A stretch of DNA of 7,462 nucleotides from Syntrophaceae bacterium UBA2208 (GCA_002327885.1 DCUS01000208.1:1-7462), one strand, 5' to 3'; shown: positions 1 through 5,926, counted from the first letter of the stretch. A program made the numbers and translations. The notes: a model not told the origin generated them from the sequence alone.

Positions 1-570
1 TACTCCTTCAGGTTGGGGTTCGAAGGGATCCGTGTCAAATGTTGATGTGTCGTGTTCGATCCCTAATTCGCAGATCCAGTCGAGGTTGCGGTGCATGGAG
101 GGGGATACAAACCCGACGGATTGCCAATCGCTTAGATAATGTCTGATACGGATGGCCTCCTTATGAAATTCTTTCCTGGAGAGGAATAATTTGCCATCAT
201 GCTTAAGCCCATGCACTCCGACTTCAAACCCTTTCTCAACCAGAGACTGACGGAGGTCGGGTGAGACCGGGTATCGTTCCGGCACAAAATTAAAGGAGGA
301 TCGAAAGCCCATTTTCCCCTCAAGCTCCATGAGCCCCCTGCATTTTTCATGTCCTTTGAAAGTGTCTACGTCATGGTGAAGCGCAAGGGCGAATTGTTTC
401 TGTCCGGGCCAACCTACCCAACCCTCAGGGATCCTATCTGCTTCAAAATCAATGGGCCAGATATGTCTATGCGAATTTCGCTTCCAGCAAACCACACTTC
501 TCCGAATAAAAAGTTGAAGTGGTCGCGGAATAAGAGGTTTAATAGAATAATAGAGTCGGTAGGTAAGCAT
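1..570 (-). CDS. Polysaccharide deacetylase (HDVD type), 3' end beyond the window
   Basis: This is the N-terminal 190 residues of a NodB-fold carbohydrate esterase that would remove N-acetyl groups from a surface polysaccharide. The protein opens MLTYRLYYSIKPLIPR. It carries HHDVD at residues 65-69 (catalytic D67, metal ligand D69) and then the metal-binding H120 and H124 in GVHGLKHDGKLF. SFNFVPE (92-98) and STFDTDPFEPQP (176-187) are hallmarks of the subfamily found in exopolysaccharide loci. ATG at 568-570 is the first start after an in-frame stop at 592-594, and no clear Shine-Dalgarno precedes it. One oddity is motif 3, which usually reads FRSPS but is FVSPS here (V155), so the arginine that supports the catalytic Asp is absent. 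A heptad repeat array lies directly upstream. The family call is strong; the substrate is unknown. Confidence 0.9.
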   Translation of the reverse strand, partial: MLTYRLYYSIKPLIPRPLQLFIRRSVVCWKRNSHRHIWPIDFEADRIPEGWVGWPGQKQFALALHHDVDTFKGHEKCRGLMELEGKMGFRSSFNFVPERYPVSPDLRQSLVEKGFEVGVHGLKHDGKLFLSRKEFHKEAIRIRHYLSDWQSVGFVSPSMHRNLDWICELGIEHDTSTFDTDPFEPQPEGV

Positions 571-589
571 AGTGTTACTATCAAAGGCT

Positions 590-617
590 CGCTAAGCGCA
601 GAGCGCATGGCGCATAG
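590..617. repeat. Heptad tandem array, CGCATAG family (4 degenerate units)
   Basis: There are four successive 7-bp units at 590, 597, 604 and 611. The last is a perfect CGCATAG and the others differ at one to three positions. The array ends 20 bases upstream of the deacetylase start, and its first unit contains the in-frame stop (592-594) that bounds the deacetylase reading frame. Confidence 0.7.
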
Positions 618-657
618 GGTAAAAAACTACGAGTTAAGGGTTAACGCAACAAAGGCT

Positions 658-671
658 CGCATGGCGCATAG
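658..671. repeat. Heptad tandem pair, CGCATAG family
   Basis: Two 7-bp units, CGCATGG and CGCATAG, are preceded by the same GGCTCG context as the block at 590. The two blocks look like a local duplication with an unrelated 40-base spacer between them. Confidence 0.6.
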
Positions 672-786
672 CGTTGAATTAAAAGTTAGAGGATCAAACT
701 TTTCTGGAGAACCCATCCACAGAAATCTTTTGGTGGGCAAGCATAGAGCTTGAGTTGCATACTTTTAGGAAGGTGAATGGATCGTT

Positions 787-1209
787 TTATTCAAGAAGAA
801 TAGCCATTATTGAAAGGGCTTTGGCGGACTTAAAGAGCCCCGGATCTGTTGTGACGATATCGAGTCCTTCCAATGAAGCGATTGCAAGGTGGAGGGCATC
901 AAGAGTTCTGAGGGGAAGGCTGAACATTCCAATCCAATCTCTCGCCATCCGATAATAAGATGTTTCCATTGGGAGATATGTATAATAATCGTTTTCCACG
1001 TCGGACAAGAACCTAACTATCACTCGTCCTGCATCTTTTCTCTTCATCTCCCTCGTTCGGACTTTTTTTGACACTGCCGAGAACAACTCGATTTCTGTCA
1101 GGGCGCTTATGGCGGATCCTACATGCTTTTCAAGAAAGACTTCCACCTTTTCACTTAGCGGTTCAGGGCAGTAGTAAGCAACCAAAACGCTTGTGTCGAC
1201 ATAAGCCAT
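787..1209 (-). CDS. vapC: PIN-domain toxin ribonuclease (VapC family)
   Basis: This is the toxin of a type II toxin-antitoxin pair. PIN-domain proteins of this family are Mg2+-dependent RNases that cleave tRNA or rRNA when freed from their antitoxin. The 140-residue length is normal. The acidic metal-binding residues can be placed: D5 in MAYVDTS, E39/E41 in LTEIELFSAV, D104 in RTLDALHLA and D122 in VTTDPG. The active site therefore looks complete. Its ATG shares one base with the TAA of the upstream antitoxin gene (TTAATG at 1207-1211), and a GAGG lies about 10 bases upstream inside that gene, so the two are translated together. The RNA target cannot be read from the sequence. It interrupts the glycan gene row and has its own promoter, which suggests an independently acquired module. 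Confidence 0.9.
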   Translation of the reverse strand: MAYVDTSVLVAYYCPEPLSEKVEVFLEKHVGSAISALTEIELFSAVSKKVRTREMKRKDAGRVIVRFLSDVENDYYTYLPMETSYYRMARDWIGMFSLPLRTLDALHLAIASLEGLDIVTTDPGLFKSAKALSIMAILLE

Positions 1210-1442
1210 TAAAATCGTTCCTCTTCTCTGCCTTTAACTACGACCATGCTCATAGGTTTTCCTTTAATCCGAATGGAGGCACGAAACTTTTTCAAACTTG
1301 GTAAGGTTTTTTGCAACTTCTCGGCGGGGAGAAGGCGGGCTACCTTTTTCCCTCGCCTGAATAACAAAACCTCCTCTCCCTTTTCTGCTCTTTTAATCAG
1401 ATCACTAAACCTCGCTCTTGCCTCTTTGACGCTAACTTCCAT
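1209..1442 (-). CDS. Antitoxin, Phd/YefM (VapB-type) family
   Basis: This 77-residue protein begins MEVSVKEARARFSDLIKRAEKGEEVLLFRRGKKVARLLP. That is the classic Phd/YefM N-terminal DNA-binding fold: an early strand, the E-A-R-x-x-F-S-D-L helix, then a beta hairpin ending in VARLLP. The C-terminal half (about 45-77) is basic with hydrophobic strands and would be the segment that wraps and neutralises the PIN toxin. The ATG at 1440-1442 has a GGAG eight bases upstream (1451-1454) and a good sigma-70-like promoter 26 bases upstream. Members of this family normally repress their own operon together with the toxin. The overlap of its stop with the toxin start supports the pairing. Confidence 0.88.
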   Translation of the reverse strand: MEVSVKEARARFSDLIKRAEKGEEVLLFRRGKKVARLLPAEKLQKTLPSLKKFRASIRIKGKPMSMVVVKGREEERF

Positions 1443-1467
1443 GGCCCAATCTCCGTATCCTAAAGCA

Positions 1468-1496
1468 AATGTACACTTTTCCTATTGAAATGTCAA
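1468..1496 (-). promoter_or_regulatory. Sigma-70-like promoter for the toxin-antitoxin operon
   Basis: On the minus strand a perfect -35 TTGACA (1491-1496) is followed after exactly 17 bases by TACATT (1468-1473, four of six matches to TATAAT). The antitoxin Shine-Dalgarno (1451-1454) and ATG (1440-1442) follow at normal distances. This is the best promoter match I see in the window. Confidence 0.6.
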
Positions 1497-1510
1497 CTTT
1501 GGCAAAGTCT

Positions 1511-1545
1511 CGCATAGGGTATAGAGCAAAGCGCATAGCGCATAG
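1511..1545. repeat. Heptad tandem array, CGCATAG family (5 units)
   Basis: Five contiguous 7-bp units start at 1511, 1518, 1525, 1532 and 1539. Three are perfect CGCATAG, and the others are GGTATAG and AGCAAAG. The variant AGCAAAG followed by CGCATAG recurs in the array at 2676-2703, so the two arrays share ancestry. It lies between the antitoxin promoter and the end of the FemAB-like gene. Confidence 0.8.
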
Positions 1546-1550
1546 CGATC

Positions 1551-1568
1551 AATTTACTCAATGAACTC
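1551..1568. repeat. Nonamer repeat pair abutting the FemAB-like stop codon
   Basis: Two 9-bp units (AATTTACTC and AATGAACTC on the plus strand) end at the base next to the TAA of the FemAB-like gene (1569-1571). They belong to the 9-bp family found at 4262-4297, in the same orientation. Confidence 0.5.
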
Positions 1569-2603
1569 TTATCCTAAATGTTTATAAAAGATTGATCCAA
1601 TGGCCCTCAGCAAGGGAATCGGCATCCTCCTGAAGATTTTGTTGTGGAACCCGGTCACTCTGGACCTGCCACTTATGAAACCTTGTTTTCCAAAATCATA
1701 CTGGTAATAATTGATTTTTTTTTCTGTTGTCCCCCAGCCGGATTTAAACTGGATCAAACCATGATTTTCCGGCTCCGTTCTTCCGAAACAGAGGCTTTTG
1801 TACCCTTTTTGAGAATACCATTTTATGGCCTCCCACATAACAAGGTTGTTTGCCCTGAGTTTCTGGTAGGCGATATCGGAGGCCCCATATTTAAAGACCG
1901 CTTTATTATTGAAATGTAAAAAGACGGCTCCTGCAATGGCTTCTTGTCCGTAGGATCCAAGGATGACATTTCCAAGATTTTTGGAGACAACAATCCCATG
2001 CATTTTCTCGAAAAACCTGAATGGCTGGGGAGGCAAACCATGCTGTTTTCTTGTCATACAATTGAGTTTGTAAAACTTTTTTACTGATTCCAAGGAATTG
2101 TTAATTTCAGCTTTCACCCCTTCCTTCACTGCCTTTTTTATATTTCTCCTTGTGCTGTCCCGAAAACTGGAAAAGATTTGATCCTCTTTATTTGAGAGAT
2201 TTAAAGTGTGCCCGAGATAGGTTAAAGATGGAAAGGCGAAAGGAGAAAGGTCTTTAATATTCCTTAGTTCAAGATATTTCCAATTGCGTTCTTTTCCTTC
2301 TGCTAAGACAACGTTTAATGCCTCCTGAAAATTAATTTTATCTGAAACTAAAGGATCGCAATAATCAGTGAAAGGGAGAGAAATTCCTTTCCGTCCTCTA
2401 AAAGAGGTAGGCACTTCCATGAGCGGTATTAACGTTGATATCCGGTTCGCGTCAAATTCCGTAAAGTATTTAGGCGTAAATCCATAGGCTTCCTTTAACA
2501 CCCTGGCCCATGAAGAGGTATGGAAAAAGGTGCTCCCTGTGATTGAAACCAGGAGCTCATCCCAGTTGGGGTGCTGGGTCGGGTCAAGGATTTGGAAGTT
2601 CAA
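1569..2603 (-). CDS. FemAB-like / GNAT-fold acyl- or aminoacyltransferase
   Basis: This 344-residue protein has the two-lobe layout of FemAB-related transferases found in exopolysaccharide and PEP-CTERM loci. The N-terminal lobe has FFHTSSWARVLKEAYGF (26-42), then SLPFTDYCDPL (75-85). A basic helix STRRNIKKAVKEGV (150-163) opens the second lobe, and the GNAT-like core carries GASDIAYQKLRANNLVMWEA (240-259), FGRTEPENHGL (273-283) and FKSGWGT (286-292). Classical Fem enzymes add amino acids from aminoacyl-tRNA to peptidoglycan; here the acceptor is probably a glycan and the donor is unknown. The start is TTG at 2601-2603, because an in-frame stop lies at 2616-2618 and no ATG fits between; family members begin close to ILDPTQHPNWD. 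No good Shine-Dalgarno is visible, since a repeat array begins 13 bases upstream. The start is moderately sure, the family call strong. Confidence 0.85.
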   Translation of the reverse strand: MNFQILDPTQHPNWDELLVSITGSTFFHTSSWARVLKEAYGFTPKYFTEFDANRISTLIPLMEVPTSFRGRKGISLPFTDYCDPLVSDKINFQEALNVVLAEGKERNWKYLELRNIKDLSPFAFPSLTYLGHTLNLSNKEDQIFSSFRDSTRRNIKKAVKEGVKAEINNSLESVKKFYKLNCMTRKQHGLPPQPFRFFEKMHGIVVSKNLGNVILGSYGQEAIAGAVFLHFNNKAVFKYGASDIAYQKLRANNLVMWEAIKWYSQKGYKSLCFGRTEPENHGLIQFKSGWGTTEKKINYYQYDFGKQGFISGRSRVTGFHNKIFRRMPIPLLRAIGSIFYKHLG

Positions 2604-2615
2604 AAGTGTTAAGGT

Positions 2616-2669
2616 TTATTTGAGTTTATTGTGTTACTTGGGTTTGTTGGGTTACTTGGGTTACTATCA
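2616..2669. repeat. Nonamer tandem array (6 units)
   Basis: Units of 9 bp start at 2616, 2625, 2634, 2643, 2652 and 2661. The best are TTACTTGGG (twice) and TTTGTTGGG. On the minus (coding) strand this reads as CCCAANNAA. The array ends 13 bases before the TTG start of the FemAB-like gene and occupies the space where its Shine-Dalgarno would be expected. Confidence 0.8.
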
Positions 2670-2675
2670 TAATCT

Positions 2676-2703
2676 CGCATAGCGCATAGAGCAAAGCGCA
2701 TAG
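2676..2703. repeat. Heptad tandem array, CGCATAG family (4 units)
   Basis: Four contiguous 7-bp units start at 2676, 2683, 2690 and 2697. Three are perfect CGCATAG and one is AGCAAAG. The array sits six bases from the nonamer array, so two repeat families with different periods are placed side by side. Confidence 0.8.
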
Positions 2704-2780
2704 CATTAAATTACAACCCCCATTGAGCGAAAAGAACGTCCTCTTTTTTATGCGAGAAGGATTGGTAGACGGGGGTTGGA

Positions 2781-2808
2781 CTTCTACCTCAAACCTCCAC
2801 CCTCTTAC
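2781..2808. repeat. Heptad tandem array, CTCNNAC family (4 units)
   Basis: Four 7-bp units on the plus strand (CTTCTAC, CTCAAAC, then CTCCACC and CTCTTAC) end four bases before the stop codon of the PP-loop gene (2813-2815). CTCCACC and CTC-N-N-AC units also occur, in the other orientation, in the insert inside the ligase gene, which links the two. Confidence 0.65.
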
Positions 2809-2812
2809 AACA

Positions 2813-3835
2813 TTACACTCCCAGTTTTATTTTTACTTTTTCGATGATTCTATAATCCATGGTCTCATTGGTCCGCCGAAGTACTTCGTCTCTGGAGAGG
2901 ACCCCTTCCCTGACCAGCTCGGCCATCTCCATGGCATAAGGGTTGTAATGATGTTTTTCTATATGGACTTGATTTGCAAAAGCGTTCAAAAGACAATTGG
3001 TTGAATTGGGATCTGTGTCTTTGGGTGGCTGCCAACCGAGCTCACGTATTTTTGTATAGATCCCCTTTTCATCATATTGGAGAAAAGACAGTGGATTGAT
3101 ATTATATGGAAAATTGCTGTTTTTACCCTGATTCAAATGGTATTCTTCGAGGAAATAGGCTTGAACCTCACTCCCGATAGCCTTTTGGAGAGGTTGAAGG
3201 AAAAGGTCCTGAGCCTTTTTTATGAAAGAGGGATGATTTTTCAATATGGCGGATTGAATCGGGGCTTGCCCGGGCGACCAGCCATAGGCGATGAAGGGAA
3301 TCCTTTTCTCTATGGCCATTCTCAAGGCAATGAATTTCACCAATCCCATACACGAGTTGCAAATGGAGCTTGCCCGCTCAAGCGCCTTGGGAGGATGAAA
3401 TTCATTCTCTATGGAAAACCTGAAGATCTTCTGCATGACCTTAAAATCGGGCTTGAATGTAATGTGGTCAATGCCAAGCGTTTCAACAACCTTTTTTATG
3501 TTTTCGATGGCATAAGGTGAGATAAAACCATGATCGAAGGTGATGGCCAGAACCTTGAGATTGAAGCGGTTTCTGAGGAGATCAAGGGTAAATGAACTGT
3601 CCTTGCCACCGCTATATGCGGCGAGGATATCATAAGATGATTGAGTGTTAGCCGATCTATGTTCCTCAAGAAGTTTTTGGAAACGGATTTCGTATTCTTT
3701 ACGTTGACGATCGAGGCCTTCTTTCCCTTTGAATTGACGGCAATAAATGCACAACCCTGATTCGTCAATTTTTGAGGAGGGAACCGACGAAGGGAGGGTG
3801 CAGTTTTTACAGGTTAATGGGTTTATTGGGTTCAT
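2813..3835 (-). CDS. Zinc-ribbon PP-loop ATPase, N-acetyl sugar amidotransferase-like
   Basis: This 340-residue N-type ATP pyrophosphatase has a CxxC...CxxC zinc ribbon at Cys9, Cys12, Cys29 and Cys32, the PP-loop YSGGKDSS (74-81), a CNSC pair at 159-162, YGWSPGQAP (184-192) and STNCLLNA (278-285). The arrangement resembles WbpG/PseA-type N-acetyl sugar amidotransferases, which adenylate a carbonyl or carboxyl and replace it with ammonia supplied by HisH/HisF-like partners. No such partner is in this window. A thiolation or other PP-loop reaction is possible. The ATG at 3833-3835 lies inside a 9-bp repeat unit, so residues 1-7 (MNPINPL) are repeat-encoded. The upstream gene stops four bases earlier (TAA, then CCCA, then ATG), so translation is probably coupled; no Shine-Dalgarno is seen. 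The PP-loop call is certain, the substrate is not. Confidence 0.85.
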   Translation of the reverse strand: MNPINPLTCKNCTLPSSVPSSKIDESGLCIYCRQFKGKEGLDRQRKEYEIRFQKLLEEHRSANTQSSYDILAAYSGGKDSSFTLDLLRNRFNLKVLAITFDHGFISPYAIENIKKVVETLGIDHITFKPDFKVMQKIFRFSIENEFHPPKALERASSICNSCMGLVKFIALRMAIEKRIPFIAYGWSPGQAPIQSAILKNHPSFIKKAQDLFLQPLQKAIGSEVQAYFLEEYHLNQGKNSNFPYNINPLSFLQYDEKGIYTKIRELGWQPPKDTDPNSTNCLLNAFANQVHIEKHHYNPYAMEMAELVREGVLSRDEVLRRTNETMDYRIIEKVKIKLGV

Positions 3836-3857
3836 TGGGTTACTTGAGTTTATTGAG
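3814..3857. repeat. Nonamer tandem array bridging two genes
   Basis: An 8-base partial unit at 3814 is followed by 9-bp units at 3822, 3831, 3840 and 3849 (plus strand TTTATTGGG, TTCATTGGG and so on). On the coding strand it supplies the last codons and TAA stop of the four-helix-bundle gene (3840-3842), then the ATG and first codons of the PP-loop gene (3835 downward). A 21-base segment (3826-3846) is repeated exactly at 4237-4257. Confidence 0.85.
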
Positions 3858-4220
3858 TTGAGAGTTCAAGTATTTGATGAAGCCTGAGTCTAATTTCGAT
3901 ACAACTTCAGCCTGATTATAAATCATGTTAAATTCATCCTGAGATATATATTCACGGTCAAATGCGACATACAAATGACTTTGAACTTCTGCAGCAGAGC
4001 TCTTGGAAATAAAAAGAAATTGAACAAATTCCCTATTTCCCCTTCTTGCAAAACCTTCTGCAATATTTGACATTGAGGAGTCTGCTGCATCTTGAATCTG
4101 ATTCACGAGACGAAAATCTTTTCTGATTTTTTGGGACTTGTTGATAACTTCGTACAACATCTTTACAAGCTTTCGAGCTTCCTGCCATGCTTCAATATCT
4201 TCAAATCGACTTATCTTCAT
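3840..4220 (-). CDS. Four-helix bundle protein, 23S rRNA intervening-sequence (S23) family
   Basis: This 126-residue all-helical protein opens MKISRFEDIEAWQEARKLVKMLYEV and contains QIQDAADSSMSNIAEGFARRGNREFVQFL, the signature of the family first found inside 23S rRNA intervening sequences and now known as stand-alone genes in many bacteria. Members form pentamers of four-helix bundles, and their role is unsettled. The acidic SAAEVQSHLYVAFDREYI segment is also typical. The length is normal for the family. The ATG at 4218-4220 has no Shine-Dalgarno; a 9-bp repeat array starts four bases upstream of it. The final residues NSQLNKLK and the stop come from another array of the same family. Exact 21-base direct repeats bracket the gene, so it may be a passenger in the ligase/PP-loop operon rather than part of the pathway. 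Confidence 0.9.
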   Translation of the reverse strand: MKISRFEDIEAWQEARKLVKMLYEVINKSQKIRKDFRLVNQIQDAADSSMSNIAEGFARRGNREFVQFLFISKSSAAEVQSHLYVAFDREYISQDEFNMIYNQAEVVSKLDSGFIKYLNSQLNKLK

Positions 4221-4223
4221 AAT

Positions 4224-4259
4224 TTAGTTGGGTTAGTTGGGTTCATTGGGTTACTTGGG
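4224..4259. repeat. Nonamer tandem array upstream of the four-helix-bundle gene
   Basis: Four contiguous 9-bp units (plus strand TTAGTTGGG twice, then TTCATTGGG and TTACTTGGG) start at 4224, 4233, 4242 and 4251. Positions 4237-4257 match 3826-3846 exactly over 21 bases. Confidence 0.85.
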
Positions 4260-4261
4260 TT

Positions 4262-4297
4262 AACTCAATGAACTCAATAAACTTAATCAACTTAATA
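4262..4297. repeat. Nonamer tandem array in inverted orientation, containing the ligase stop
   Basis: Four 9-bp units (AACTCAATG, AACTCAATA, then AACTTAATC and AACTTAATA) run in the orientation opposite to the adjacent array at 4224-4259, meeting it head to head at the TTAA around 4260-4263. The last codon (Tyr544) and the TAA stop of the ligase (4292-4294) fall inside the final unit. Confidence 0.75.
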
Positions 4298-5926
4298 ATT
4301 TTTTAGGGCGAGTTTGTCGATTTTGTTTGAGCTTGTTTTGGGGAAGGAATCGAGGAAGATGACGGACTCCGGGATCATGAAATCTTCAAGATGTCCCCTG
4401 CAGTGTTTAAGGACATCTCTCTCCGTTATTTTTTTCCCATTGTGACACCGAACAAAAGCTTTAATAGCTTGGCCTAAAATCTCGTCGGGTACACCGATGA
4501 CGGCTGCTTCAGCAATGCCCTCGAAAGCACAGAGGCACTGCTCAATTTCTCTTGGGCTGATTCGTTCTCCCCTGCTTTTAATCATATCGTCTTTGCGGCC
4601 CATGAAATAGAGAAATCCTTCTTCATCCATCCGGAAAAGATCGCCTGTGTGGAGAATAACCTCGCCAGGGTACTTGCCGGGTTTTAAAACCCGTGCTGTC
4701 TCCTCCGGAAGGCCCCAGTAGCCCCTCATTACATTTGAGCCCCTGACCACAAGCTCTCCGACCACGCCGGGCCCTACCCTGCTTCCAATTTCATCCACGA
4801 TCCACACTTCTTCATTCGGCATTCCCCGCCCGATCGAGATTGGACGTCTGTCAATCTCTTCCGGCGGAAGATAAGAGACCCGTTTGCACTCTGTCAGTCC
4901 ATACATGGAGTAAATTCGGACTTTAGGAAAAATCTTTCGTAGTTTTTCAATATGGGCCTGAGGAAGAGTCGCTGCCGTGTTGGTCATATATCGAAGGGTC
5001 GAGAAATCGAATTTGTCCAAGTCTTTTAAACCTAAAAGGATGGCGAAAATCGTTGGGACCCCCGGAAATCCGGTCACCTTCTCCTGGATCATCTTCTGAA
5101 TTATTTGATAGGGATAGGTGAACGATTTTTCAAGAACGACTGTTCCGCCGAATTTGAATGCCATCAGCACCTGATAGAGTCCGTAGTCGAAAGAAAGGGG
5201 AAGCATATTTATAATGATATCGTCCTCTTGGTTTTTGAGGTAGCTGGTAATGGAGGTTGCTGCGGAAACCATGTTCAAATGAGTAAGCATCACTCCCTTG
5301 GGGTCACCCGTGGAGCCGGAGGTGTAAATGATGGTGGCAAGGTCTAAATCAATGTTAGAGGTTAGAGGGTGGAGGAAGGAGGGTAAGTGTTGAGTGTTAA
5401 GTGTTGAGTGTTGAATTGAGGGAAAAGAACTGTTACGAGTTTCGTGTTGCGAGTTGCAATTGTTTAAACACAAACCGTCGATTCCGGGCCAGAAGATGGG
5501 GTTAGGACAATCGGCCATTGGAATTTTATCCTTATCCCCGATGAAGATCACATTTTGAAGACCGGAAACAGACCCGAAAATACCGGACACGACATTGAGT
5601 TTGTTGGTGTGGGTGAGCAAAGCCTTTGCCTGGCAATTTTTCAGGATATAGGTGAGTTTTTGAGTTTTCAGTGCGGAGCTGAGCATGAGAAAAATTGCTT
5701 CTGCTTTGAGTATTCCAAAGAGAGCGATGACGGATTCGACAGAGTTGTCCAGGAAGATGGCTACTCGATCCTGGCGCTCGATCCCGCGATGGCGCAAATA
5801 CCATGCAACCTGATTGGCTCTCTTATCAATTTCTGAATAGGTCAAACGCTCATTTCCGCAGATGAGAGCAATTTTATCCGGAAGACGTTGGGCGGAATGT
5901 TCAAGGAAGTGGTTAACCAGGCTCAT
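4292..5926 (-). CDS. AMP-forming acyl/amino acid ligase with an in-frame repeat insert
   Basis: This 544-residue ANL-superfamily adenylating enzyme would activate a carboxylate with ATP and load it on a carrier, most likely the ACP encoded at 7056-7316. Visible motifs are the ATP loop YTSGSTGDPKG (201-211), LPLSFDYGLYQ (242-252), YSMYGLTE (339-346), HTGDL (426-430), GRKDDMIKSRGERISPREIE (443-462) and the catalytic Lys535 in TSSNKIDKLAL. It resembles exosortase-associated AMP ligases. SFDYG carries an Asp at the place where amino acid adenylation domains have their FDxS Asp, so an amino acid substrate is possible. Residues about 155-191 (NCNSQHETRN...HPLTSN) are low-complexity, match no family feature and are translated from heptad repeats, yet the frame is intact. 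The ATG at 5924-5926 overlaps another heptad array and has no Shine-Dalgarno. Confidence 0.9.
   Translation of the reverse strand: MSLVNHFLEHSAQRLPDKIALICGNERLTYSEIDKRANQVAWYLRHRGIERQDRVAIFLDNSVESVIALFGILKAEAIFLMLSSALKTQKLTYILKNCQAKALLTHTNKLNVVSGIFGSVSGLQNVIFIGDKDKIPMADCPNPIFWPGIDGLCLNNCNSQHETRNSSFPSIQHSTLNTQHLPSFLHPLTSNIDLDLATIIYTSGSTGDPKGVMLTHLNMVSAATSITSYLKNQEDDIIINMLPLSFDYGLYQVLMAFKFGGTVVLEKSFTYPYQIIQKMIQEKVTGFPGVPTIFAILLGLKDLDKFDFSTLRYMTNTAATLPQAHIEKLRKIFPKVRIYSMYGLTECKRVSYLPPEEIDRRPISIGRGMPNEEVWIVDEIGSRVGPGVVGELVVRGSNVMRGYWGLPEETARVLKPGKYPGEVILHTGDLFRMDEEGFLYFMGRKDDMIKSRGERISPREIEQCLCAFEGIAEAAVIGVPDEILGQAIKAFVRCHNGKKITERDVLKHCRGHLEDFMIPESVIFLDSFPKTSSNKIDKLALKNY
5354..5459. repeat. Heptad repeat block inside the ligase coding sequence
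   Basis: On the plus strand, GTT-initial 7-bp units run in three sub-blocks: GTTAGAG-type (5354-5381), GTTGAGT/GTTAAGT-type (5382-5416) and GTTGCGA-type (5432-5459), with a 15-base spacer before the third. The middle type recurs intergenically at 7335-7369 and the first type at 2781-2808. It encodes about 35 residues just before the ATP loop without breaking the frame. Confidence 0.8.

Larger units (their letters stand above)
571..786. other. Intergenic region between vapC and deacetylase, no supported gene
   Basis: This 216-base gap holds two blocks of the CGCATAG heptad, listed separately, and a repeated AAAGGCTCGC at 583-592 and 651-660. The minus strand has a 24-codon ORF (686-760) without recognisable similarity. 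On the minus strand there is also a weak imperfect hairpin near 712-738 (CCCACCA against TGGATGGG), but it lacks a following T-run, so I do not call it a terminator. I see no convincing promoter for the deacetylase. Confidence 0.5.
2604..2812. other. Repeat-filled intergenic region between the PP-loop and FemAB-like genes
   Basis: This 209-base gap contains three arrays listed separately: nonamers at 2616-2669, CGCATAG heptads at 2676-2703 and CTC-type heptads at 2781-2808. Between the last two lies an 8-bp perfect inverted repeat, CAACCCCC (2714-2721) and GGGGGTTG (2771-2778), with a 49-base loop. I see no gene, promoter or standard terminator. Confidence 0.6.

Noticed and set aside
349..753. 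Plus-strand ORF of 134 codons
   Set aside because: It runs antisense to the deacetylase, and its second half is translated CGCATAG repeats giving recurring MAH peptides. It has no family resemblance.
686..760. 24-codon minus-strand ORF beginning MQLKLYACPP
   Set aside because: It is too short, has no Shine-Dalgarno and resembles nothing I recognise. It may be chance or a degraded remnant.
2714..2778. 8-bp inverted repeat CAACCCCC/GGGGGTTG as terminator or small mobile element
   Set aside because: The loop is 49 bases, there is no T-run in place and no target duplication is evident.
2723..3520. Plus-strand ORFs opposite the PP-loop gene
   Set aside because: They are shadows of the well-supported minus-strand PP-loop gene and contain no motifs of their own.
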